From Patescibacteria group bacterium (GTDB lineage Bacteria > Patescibacteriota > Patescibacteriia > UBA2169): 19,425 nucleotides of DNA. The position numbers were made by a program, and so were the translations under genes. Below, piece by piece: positions 5,546 to 11,206 of this stretch (positions within the stretch are counted from its first letter, which is position 1; the number at the start of each line of letters is the position of its first letter). The DNA is taken from positions 1-19,425 of the forward strand of contig JAHJSI010000026.1 of assembly GCA_018830465.1 (NCBI GenBank), read 5' to 3'. Below the pieces are notes generated by a model. It saw only the letters and a program-made list of their open reading frames with translations. It had not been told where the DNA came from and searched no databases.

Positions 5546-7021
5546 ATGGGACAAGATACAGTAGTATTGAGATTCGATGAAGTTAGCTTTGAATATCAAT
5601 CAAACAAAAAATTATTAAATGAAGTGGATTTTTCCGTACGCTCAGGTAGCCGTATTACATTAATGGGGCAAAATGGAGCAGGGAAAAGTTCGATTTTTAA
5701 ATTGATAACAGGAGAAGCAAAACCAACATCTGGAACAATTTCGCGCACCCCAGGCGACGCAACAATAGCGCTTGCTCATCAGGTTATGCCTGAAGAAGCA
5801 AAAGAATTAACAGTGCAAGAGTTTTTTGCTACCGCGTTTAAAGAAAAGCAATATAATCTTGATAAACAAATTAAAGATATTTTTGAAGTTGTTCATCTTG
5901 TTAATATTCCTTTAGATAGAAAGATAAAAGCATTATCTGGTGGACAGCAAGCTAGGATATTGCTTAGCCACGCATTAATCCAAAATCCAGATATCTTATT
6001 GTTAGATGAGCCAACAAATAATTTAGACCAGCAAGGAATTGAACACTTAACTGGATTTTTAATGATGTATGAAAAAACCGTAATTGTAATTTCGCATGAT
6101 GCGGATTTTTTAAATGCTTTTTCAGATGGAGTTTTGTATCTTGACGCGCACACTCAGGAAGTTGAACAATATACTGGCAACTATTATGTAGTAGTAGAAG
6201 AGATTAAAAATCGAATCGAGCGAGAGAATAAATTAAACGCGCGCATGCAAGCCCAGATAAAAGAAAAGCGAGCCAAGTCCGAAGTGTTCGCGCATAAGGG
6301 TGGAAAGCTTCGTGGTGTTGCAAAAAAGATGCGTGAATCAGCGCAAGAGGCTGAGGAAAGTATTGTTCAGGTTAGGCGCGAAGATAAAACCATTCGCGAT
6401 TTTACTATTCCTACGCAAGAGTTTGATATGCATTTTGATGGAAAGATTATGCAATTTAATAGTGTTAGCGCTATTAAGGATGGGGAAATTGTAGAAAAAA
6501 AGCTTGAGCTTGTTATGCGCAAGAATAGACATATTTTAATTGCTGGGCCTAATGGAATTGGAAAAACCACAATGCTTGAAAAATTAACAGAGAAAAGTGG
6601 TGAAGGATTTTCTATTGCTGATAATGTTCTAGTTGGATATTATAAGCAGGATTTTAGTAATCTTGATTATGATAAAACAGCTTATGATACTTTGCTAGAA
6701 GTTATGGAAGGACCAGAAGATGAACATAAGATACGCGCTACTGGCGCTGGATTTTTATTAGATGGTAAATTACTCGCAAGCAAAATTCGCGCGCTTTCAG
6801 AAGGGCAAAAAGGTTTGCTTTACTTTTGTCGGCTTGCGCTTATGAATCCTGGGCTGCTTATTTTAGATGAGCCAACAAATCATATCAATTTCCGTCATCT
6901 TCCTGTTATTGCTAAAGCTTTAGATTCCTACAAAGGCGCATTAATTATGATTTCACATATTCCAGATTTTGTTGCGCAGATTAGAATTGATGAGGTAATT
7001 GATTTGGGAGATATTAAATAA
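5546..7021 (+). CDS. ABC-F family ATPase (ribosome-associated)
   Basis: ABC-F proteins have two ABC domains and no membrane part. They bind the ribosomal E site to relieve stalls or protect against antibiotics. The 491-aa product shows domain 1 with Walker A GQNGAGKS (41-48), signature LSGGQQ (130-135) and Walker B LLLDEPTNNLD (D154/E155). A charged linker (about 205-285, rich in Glu, Arg and Lys) holds the P-site tRNA interaction motif region. Domain 2 has Walker A GPNGIGKT (334-341), a degenerate signature LSEGQK (417-422) and Walker B LILDEPTNHIN (D441/E442), with Asn448 where Asp is usual. ATG 5546 is preferred over TTG 5522, since the latter lies inside the leader hairpin. The subfamily (housekeeping Etta/Uup-like or resistance type) is not decided. 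Confidence 0.93.
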   Translation: MGQDTVVLRFDEVSFEYQSNKKLLNEVDFSVRSGSRITLMGQNGAGKSSIFKLITGEAKPTSGTISRTPGDATIALAHQVMPEEAKELTVQEFFATAFKEKQYNLDKQIKDIFEVVHLVNIPLDRKIKALSGGQQARILLSHALIQNPDILLLDEPTNNLDQQGIEHLTGFLMMYEKTVIVISHDADFLNAFSDGVLYLDAHTQEVEQYTGNYYVVVEEIKNRIERENKLNARMQAQIKEKRAKSEVFAHKGGKLRGVAKKMRESAQEAEESIVQVRREDKTIRDFTIPTQEFDMHFDGKIMQFNSVSAIKDGEIVEKKLELVMRKNRHILIAGPNGIGKTTMLEKLTEKSGEGFSIADNVLVGYYKQDFSNLDYDKTAYDTLLEVMEGPEDEHKIRATGAGFLLDGKLLASKIRALSEGQKGLLYFCRLALMNPGLLILDEPTNHINFRHLPVIAKALDSYKGALIMISHIPDFVAQIRIDEVIDLGDIK

Positions 7022-7059
7022 TCATCCAACATATAACTGTGTATTAATATTTAAAAGAA

Positions 7060-7095
7060 AAAGACCGGCCCTGTAGATTCACAGAGACGGTCTTT
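7060..7095 (-). terminator. Terminator of the minus-strand 168-aa gene (possibly bidirectional)
   Basis: AAAGACCG (7060-7067) pairs perfectly with CGGTCTTT (7088-7095), with an inner CTGT/ACAG stem. On the minus strand it is followed by a T-rich tract (complement of 7051-7062), so it ends the gene at 7116-7622. On the plus strand the tail after it is only weakly T-rich, so it may end the ABC-F transcript less efficiently. Confidence 0.8.
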
Positions 7096-7115
7096 CAAGG
7101 TTTTGGGAGTGTTAT

Positions 7116-7622
7116 TCAATGTTCAAAAATTCTTATAGTAGGCACCACACTCAAAGGAAGGACTCTAAACTCATCATCCCTAGGCGGAGCAATGGCACAG
7201 TGCAGATTAACTTCTTGTGTCTCAAAAAGTACGACATCTTTCCCATGTGGGGAAGTTATTACTTTTTCTTGTGTTTCAATATGCGCCATCACACCTTGGC
7301 ATCTGTGAACAACCATTATCTTTGTGCCAGCAGTAAGCGCAACATTATGATGACTATCAAAAGTGTCATCTGTGATCTCATGATGTTGAAAAACACACAT
7401 CCATTCTTTGTCCCAAAGCTCAAGCATTTTTTCATTGAATAGATCAACGGCTCTATCTCTGGCACTTGTGACAGCAGACATTTGATTATCAGTAATGTCT
7501 GTCATTTCAAACAACTGCATCTGGGAGAGGAATCTCCATTCCTGCGTGATACGGACAAGAAATGGATATAAATCTGCGTCATCTGTTGGGCGCAATTGAA
7601 CATCCTCGTCAAAGAATTTCAT
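7116..7622 (-). CDS. Hypothetical soluble protein (168 aa), no recognised family
   Basis: I do not recognise this protein. It is acidic and soluble, with no signal peptide or membrane helix. A helical first half (about 20-75, ending LFNEKMLELWDKEW) is followed by a beta-rich second half. A His/Asp-rich segment HHEITDDTFDSHH (about 80-92) could bind metal, and the end is strand-like (VLPLSVVPTIRIFEH). An excellent Shine-Dalgarno (AAGGAGGA, complement of 7629-7636) sits six bases before the ATG, unlike most neighbours. The gene lies alone on the minus strand between plus-strand units, with its own candidate promoter, leader hairpin and terminator, and it is less AT-rich than its surroundings. 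This makes it a self-contained cassette, possibly acquired. Confidence 0.75.
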   Translation of the reverse strand: MKFFDEDVQLRPTDDADLYPFLVRITQEWRFLSQMQLFEMTDITDNQMSAVTSARDRAVDLFNEKMLELWDKEWMCVFQHHEITDDTFDSHHNVALTAGTKIMVVHRCQGVMAHIETQEKVITSPHGKDVVLFETQEVNLHCAIAPPRDDEFRVLPLSVVPTIRIFEH

Positions 7623-7647
7623 GATTCATCCTCCTTGTTTGGATTAT

Positions 7648-7667
7648 AAAAAGGGCAACAAAGCCCT
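7648..7667 (-). terminator. Terminator-like hairpin in the leader of the minus-strand gene
   Basis: Read on the minus strand, AGGGC (7667-7663) pairs with GCCCT (7656-7652) around TTTGTT and is followed by five T. It lies just upstream of the SD and start codon, so it can only be a leader element (attenuator) or a false match. No other minus-strand gene upstream would need it. Confidence 0.45.
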
Positions 7668-7691
7668 CCGAATTTATTTCTATTTGCATGT

Positions 7692-7720
7692 ATATTATCA
7701 TAATATTTTTTAAATAACAA
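7692..7720 (-). promoter_or_regulatory. Candidate promoter of the minus-strand 168-aa gene
   Basis: On the minus strand TTGTTA (7720-7715) and TAATAT (7697-7692) are 17 bp apart, with TGA just before the -10 (extended -10). Both hexamers are only 4-of-6 matches in an AT-rich region, so the call is tentative. It would give a roughly 62-base leader containing the hairpin. Confidence 0.35.
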
Positions 7721-7864
7721 TTTGTAATTTTTATAATATCAAACAATGATATAGAAAAATTGCTCAAAGTTTCTGATACAACCGCGTATCGGTATTTAGA
7801 GGAATTGAAGAAAATAATGTTTAAAAAGGCATTTTTAGGGGAGTTATATATCAATAATGAGTAG
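7718..7864 (+). pseudogene. Winged-helix/HTH domain remnant
   Basis: A frame without a start codon, open from 7718 to the TAG at 7862-7864, reads ISNNDIEKLLKVSDTTAYRYLEELKK in its middle part. This is the classic pattern of a DNA-binding helix-turn-helix: N-D-I-x-K-L-L-x-V-S-x-x-T-A-x-R-Y-L-x-x-L. A stop at 7715 and the lack of ATG, GTG or TTG before the motif suggest the 5' part of the gene is lost. It lies in the 310-base gap 7623-7932, which also holds the minus-strand promoter and leader and the repeats before the MerR-like gene. A residual regulator gene is the likeliest origin. Confidence 0.5.
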
Positions 7865-7912
7865 ATTGATGTATTTTTGGGTAGATTTGGTTGGTACTTG
7901 TGTAGATTTAGA
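7861..7912 (+). repeat. Three phased direct repeats (GTAGATT) upstream of the MerR-GHKL gene
   Basis: GTAGATT occurs at 7861, 7881 and 7902, with spacing of 20 and 21 bp, close to two helical turns, so all three lie on one face of DNA. The third overlaps the -35/spacer of the predicted promoter. They are plausible binding sites for the HTH protein encoded directly downstream. Confidence 0.55.
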
Positions 7913-7926
7913 TAGTATGTTATTAT
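7898..7926 (+). promoter_or_regulatory. Leaderless promoter of the MerR-GHKL gene
   Basis: TATTAT (7921-7926) preceded by TGT (7918-7920) forms an extended -10. TTGTGT (7898-7903) is a weak -35 at 17 bp. The expected start falls at or next to the ATG at 7933, so the mRNA is probably leaderless, in agreement with the missing SD. Confidence 0.5.
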
Positions 7927-7932
7927 TTATAT

Positions 7933-8655
7933 ATGGAAGAAAATTTGCTTTCAATTAGTCAGGCTGCTGAATATCTTAAGGTTTCTTTGAATACGTTACG
8001 CCGCTGGGATGAAAGCGGTAAATTAGTCGCGATTAATAAAGATGGCGGCACTCATAGATATTACCGTGAAAAAGATTTGGAAATTTTTGCTAGCGATTTA
8101 ATGAAGTTTGCCTCTGAATGGATTCAAGATGGTATTGAGTTTCCTGGCACATTTTATTGTTCCACGAGTTCTATTTTTAACGCGCGATTGTCGAAAATGG
8201 AAAATGCTCTTATGAAGATGCCAGGGTTTGAAAAATTATACTCCTTGATTGTTTTAATTGCCGGAGAGATTGGCGACAATTCATTTGCGCACAATTTAGG
8301 AAAGTGGCCGGACACAGCTGGAATTTTTTTCGGTTATGATCTTGCTAAAGGCATAGTTGTGCTGGCTGATAGAGGATTGGGTATTTTAGAAACACTGCGC
8401 CAAGTTCGACCCCAGCTTCCGAGCCATGTTGAGGCTGTAGAAGTCGCGTTTACTGAATTCATTTCCGGGCGAGCTCCAGAAAAGCGCGGTAACGGGCTTA
8501 AGCTTGTTCGCGAGGTGGTCTTGGAACAGCCGATCAGCTTGTTTTTTACCAGTGGCGACGCTGAAGTGCGCATGAAAGGATCTGATAAAGTATTTCGTGT
8601 CACCCGTGGACAGAATATTGTGCGCGGATGTATGGCAAAAATAGAATTTAAATAA
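7933..8655 (+). CDS. MerR-type HTH fused to a GHKL (histidine-kinase/anti-sigma-like) ATPase domain
   Basis: The 240-aa product joins two modules. Residues 5-48 are a MerR-like DNA-binding domain: LSISQAAEYLKVSLNTLRRWDESGKL, then GGTHRYY for the wing. From about residue 75 a GHKL ATP-binding fold follows: N-box E112, N116, H120 (EIGDNSFAH), G1 box D146-R-G-L-G150, and G2 box G186-N-G-L189. No phospho-acceptor His domain, sensor or membrane segment is present, so it is not a classical sensor kinase. The fold matches SpoIIAB/RsbW-type kinases, which act on STAS proteins. The next gene encodes a STAS-like protein 16 bases later. I infer an ATP-dependent DNA-binding switch; whether it phosphorylates the partner or only binds ATP is unknown. 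Confidence 0.88.
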   Translation: MEENLLSISQAAEYLKVSLNTLRRWDESGKLVAINKDGGTHRYYREKDLEIFASDLMKFASEWIQDGIEFPGTFYCSTSSIFNARLSKMENALMKMPGFEKLYSLIVLIAGEIGDNSFAHNLGKWPDTAGIFFGYDLAKGIVVLADRGLGILETLRQVRPQLPSHVEAVEVAFTEFISGRAPEKRGNGLKLVREVVLEQPISLFFTSGDAEVRMKGSDKVFRVTRGQNIVRGCMAKIEFK

Positions 8656-8671
8656 TTTTTAAAAAAAGTAT

Positions 8672-8965
8672 ATGAAATTACAACTAGAAAAATTTGGTAA
8701 AACACTAATATCGCGAGAATTGGGCAGCGAGGCTTTTAAAGCGTTTCAGCCAACCTTGCGCGAGTTTTCTAAGGATGAAAAACTAGAAATAGATTTTTCT
8801 GGCGTATTAACATTTTCGCCCTCCTGGGCTGATGAATTTTTAAGTCCCTTATTGAATCAATTGGATGATCGCTTAATTCTCTTGCCGAGCGATAACCTTT
8901 CGGTGCATGCGACGCTTAAAATTCTTCAAGAGGTTAATAAGCGCCCATTTAACATCAAATCCTAA
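8672..8965 (+). CDS. STAS-like (DUF4325-like) small protein
   Basis: The 97-aa product reads as one STAS-like domain. It has FGKTLISRELGSEAF at the N-terminus (8-22), the central strand EIDFSGV (39-45), and TFSPSWADEFL (47-57), where Ser49 or Ser51 lies near the position used for phosphorylation in SpoIIAA/RsbV proteins. The length and the DF-G-V...S-x-S-WADE pattern are those of DUF4325. It follows the GHKL gene by 16 bases, and its stop codon overlaps the next start by one base (TAATG), so the three genes are translated together. By analogy with partner switching it should bind the ATPase and free or block its DNA-binding part. There is no SD. Confident for the fold; the function is inferred from the neighbour. 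Confidence 0.85.
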   Translation: MKLQLEKFGKTLISRELGSEAFKAFQPTLREFSKDEKLEIDFSGVLTFSPSWADEFLSPLLNQLDDRLILLPSDNLSVHATLKILQEVNKRPFNIKS

Positions 8966-10287
8966 TGGATTATAAAATCATGATAAAAAAGATTATTAAG
9001 AAAATCATACCCAAATCATTGCTTCTCGCATATCATAAGACATTGGCGATTTTAGCGAATATTGTGTATTGGTTTCCATCGCGCAAGATGGTGGTCATCG
9101 GCGTTACAGGAACAAAAGGAAAATCCAGCACAGTTGTTATGATAACCAGGATTCTTGAAGAAGCAGGATATAAGGTTGGCTCAACAAACACAATATTTTT
9201 CAAGATAGGAGATAAAGAATGGGCAAACACAACAAAGCAAGGAATGCTTGGTCGTTTAAAACTTCAAAAACTTCTTCGTAAAATGGCGCGCGCTGGATGC
9301 ACGCACGCGGTAATAGAAGTGACTAGCGAAGGAATATTGCAAAACAGGCAATGGGGAATTGCTTTTGATGTCTGCGTGTTTACAAATTTAGGGCCAGAGC
9401 ATATTGAGTCGCATGGTTCATATGAAAAATACAGAAAAACAAAAGAATTAATTTTTAAGAATCTGCATAAATCACATCGCAAGACGTTTGATAAGAAGAA
9501 AGTTAAGAAAATAATTATTGCTAATTGCGATGATAAAATGAGCGAAAAATTTCTGCGCCACAGAGCCAATGAAAAATGGTGCGCATGCTTTTCTAAAAAA
9601 TGCAAATCAGAAGATTATGATAAGTGTAGTTGCTTGCGCGCTGATGAAGTAAACCAAACTAAAGACGGAGTGGTATTGTTAATTAATGGGCATTATATTG
9701 ATATTCCTTTGTGCGGCGTGTTTATGGCGCAGAATGCTTTGCTTGCAATTGCGACAGCGCGCTCGCTCGGAGTGTCGTTTTCAGCATGCGAGAGCGCTTT
9801 AGAGAAAATTACATCATTGCCAGGAAGAGCGGAAGTAATTGAAGCCAAACGCGGATTTCGTGTGGTTATTGATTACGCGCACGAGCCAAAATCATTTGAA
9901 GCAATATTTGAAACAGCGCAACAAATGCGCTCCAAAGGAAAAGTTATAGCAGTATTTGGCGCGACAGGCGGCGGCAGGGACGCAAGCAAGCGGCCAAAAA
10001 TGGGCGAAATAGCCGCGAAATACGCGGATAATATAATATTAACAACAGACGATCCTTATGACGATGATCCAGAGAAGCTTGCTCAAGATATAATGCAAGG
10101 AATTTCTGAATCAAAAAATGTGCAGATAATAATTGATCGCAGAGGAGCAATAAAGAAAGCCCTAAGCTCCGCGCAAAAAGATGATTTAATATTGCTTCTT
10201 GGAAAAGGATCAGAGCAGACCATGGCTGTTGCAAATGGAAAATATATTCCTTGGAGTGATAGAAGTGTTGTGGAGGAATTGATATGA
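8965..10287 (+). CDS. Mur ligase family protein, MurE-like
   Basis: Mur ligases use ATP to add amino acids to UDP-MurNAc peptides. The 440-aa product has an N-terminal hydrophobic/basic stretch in place of the usual UDP-binding domain (about 1-40). The P-loop GVTGTKGKSS (46-55) and IEVTSEG follow, then NLGPEHIESHGSYEKY, typical of MurE, NALLAIATARSLGV in the middle, and DYAHEPKSFE with FGATGGGRDASKRPKMG in the C-domain. The recognition loop reads DDPYDDDP (362-369), not the DNPR of meso-DAP enzymes, so the substrate is unclear. A Cys cluster (C206, C208, C213, C221, C223) sits in the central domain. ATG 8965 overlaps the STAS stop; ATG 8980 is an alternative. It ends with TGA overlapping the next ATG. 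Confidence 0.88.
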   Translation: MDYKIMIKKIIKKIIPKSLLLAYHKTLAILANIVYWFPSRKMVVIGVTGTKGKSSTVVMITRILEEAGYKVGSTNTIFFKIGDKEWANTTKQGMLGRLKLQKLLRKMARAGCTHAVIEVTSEGILQNRQWGIAFDVCVFTNLGPEHIESHGSYEKYRKTKELIFKNLHKSHRKTFDKKKVKKIIIANCDDKMSEKFLRHRANEKWCACFSKKCKSEDYDKCSCLRADEVNQTKDGVVLLINGHYIDIPLCGVFMAQNALLAIATARSLGVSFSACESALEKITSLPGRAEVIEAKRGFRVVIDYAHEPKSFEAIFETAQQMRSKGKVIAVFGATGGGRDASKRPKMGEIAAKYADNIILTTDDPYDDDPEKLAQDIMQGISESKNVQIIIDRRGAIKKALSSAQKDDLILLLGKGSEQTMAVANGKYIPWSDRSVVEELI

Positions 10288-10979
10288 GCTGGATAAAAAC
10301 TGAATACATCAAGCATCATAAAATAAAAGTAGCCGCATATAGTCTTGTGTTTGCATTTTTAGTGTGGGCTGTTTTTTATTTTGGAGAATTAATTAAATCA
10401 GTTTTTACGTCTTCAGACGCGATAAGGGAGTGGGTATTGCAATATGGCGCGTTTGCTCCTCTTGCGTTATTTTTACTGCAAGTCGCGCAAGTTATTGTTG
10501 CTCCGCTGAATAATTTTTTAATAAATTTTGCCGGAGGATATATTTTTGGACCTTACATGGGGTTTGTATATAATTATTTCGGCTGGGTTCTTGGAGCAAT
10601 CATAGTTTTTTGGCTCGCAAGATATTTTGGAAGAAGGTTTGTTAATTTATTTATTTCAGAAGAAAAATTAGCTAGATTTGATAAAATAGTCGGGCAAGGA
10701 ATATATATAATTTTTTTTCTTCTTCTGCTTCCTGGGGCTCCGGATGATTTTTTAGTATATGTGATGGCGCTTTCAAAATCAATTAAATTCAAAACATTTC
10801 TTTGGATGATTTTAATCGGCAAAATTCCTGGCAAAATCGCAACCAGCTTTTTAGGCGCTGGAGTCGCGGAGCACAGCATGCTTTCAGTCGCGCTGTACGC
10901 GTTATTTATTTTAGTTTCTGTTGCTGTATTTTTGAAAAAACCAGAATTATGGCGATTAGGAAAGGAAGATTTGCAATAA
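10284..10979 (+). CDS. TVP38/TMEM64 (VTT / DedA-related) membrane protein
   Basis: The product (231 aa) is a polytopic inner-membrane protein of the VTT (SNARE-associated Golgi) superfamily, whose members move or scramble lipids and undecaprenyl carriers in several systems. A first helix is at about 15-33. The family core runs from about 60: GAFAPLALFLLQ, then NFAGGYIFGPYMGFVYNYFGWVLGAIIVFWLARYFGRRFV (about 80-120), with the G-x-x-x-G and ARxxGR pattern. LLLPGAPDDFLVY and GKIPGK follow in the re-entrant loop. Its ATG overlaps the Mur ligase stop by four bases (ATGA), so it is translationally coupled. The context points to an envelope role such as carrier-lipid recycling; this is inference. 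Confidence 0.9.
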   Translation: MSWIKTEYIKHHKIKVAAYSLVFAFLVWAVFYFGELIKSVFTSSDAIREWVLQYGAFAPLALFLLQVAQVIVAPLNNFLINFAGGYIFGPYMGFVYNYFGWVLGAIIVFWLARYFGRRFVNLFISEEKLARFDKIVGQGIYIIFFLLLLPGAPDDFLVYVMALSKSIKFKTFLWMILIGKIPGKIATSFLGAGVAEHSMLSVALYALFILVSVAVFLKKPELWRLGKEDLQ

Positions 10980-11013
10980 CAAGGTTCATGTGTTAATATG
11001 CATCTTTATTGAC

Positions 11014-11042
11014 TTATCCACAGTGTGCCATGCGGTACACTG
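11014..11042 (+). promoter_or_regulatory. DnaA box and palindrome upstream of the rpoBC promoter
   Basis: TTATCCACA (11014-11022) is a perfect DnaA-box consensus. It joins an inverted repeat, CAGTGTGCC (11021-11029) with GGTACACTG (11034-11042), nine pairs with one G-T and a 4-base centre. The group ends nine bases before the -35, where a repressor or DnaA could act. Confidence 0.5.
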
Positions 11043-11051
11043 CAAGCAGTG

Positions 11052-11080
11052 TTGACAAATATTTTAAAAGTCGTTACAAT
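11052..11080 (+). promoter_or_regulatory. rpoBC promoter
   Basis: TTGACA (11052-11057) is perfect. TACAAT (11075-11080) matches five of six, and the spacer is exactly 17 bp. The start is expected near 11087. This explains how rpoBC is transcribed without the rplJ-rplL genes that usually precede it. Confidence 0.85.
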
Positions 11081-11108
11081 TTTCTTATCATGCATCATCA
11101 ATTATCGC

Positions 11109-11204
11109 TTTTTGTGAAACATTGTTTTTGTTTCTCAAAAATTAATATTTCATCGCGGTTTTAAAGCGATTAATCCTTATTTTAGCCAAAATAAGGGATT
11201 TTTT
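11109..11204 (+). promoter_or_regulatory. Structured rpoB leader ending in a terminator-like hairpin
   Basis: Three hairpins fill the roughly 120-base leader. TTTTTG-T-GAAAC (11109-11120) pairs with GTTTC-T-CAAAAA (11130-11141) with one mismatch. ATCGC (11152-11156) pairs with GCGAT (11166-11170). ATCCTTATTTT (11173-11183) pairs with AAAATAAGGGAT (11188-11199) with one bulge, followed by six T. The last ends two bases before the rpoB ATG. ATCGCTTT at 11104-11111 can also pair with 11163-11170, giving a possible alternative fold. An attenuator is the likeliest reading; no SD is present. Confidence 0.55.
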
Positions 11205-11206
11205 AT

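Noticed and set aside
7609..7854. 81-codon minus-strand frame upstream of the 168-aa gene
   Set aside because: AT-driven composition with no SD; it overlaps the promoter and leader of a better-supported gene and the HTH remnant on the other strand.
7861..7912. CRISPR-like array from the repeated GTAGATT
   Set aside because: Repeats are only about 7 bp with 13-14 bp between them and no cas genes; better explained as operator sites.
10285..10287. UGA recoding as in Gracilibacteria
   Set aside because: TGA ends the MurE-like gene exactly at the overlap with the next ATG, and no other gene here needs in-frame TGA to stay open.
11014..11022. Replication origin suggested by a perfect DnaA box
   Set aside because: Only one box was found, with no DnaA-box cluster and no dnaA, dnaN or gidA genes nearby; recorded only as a possible regulatory site.
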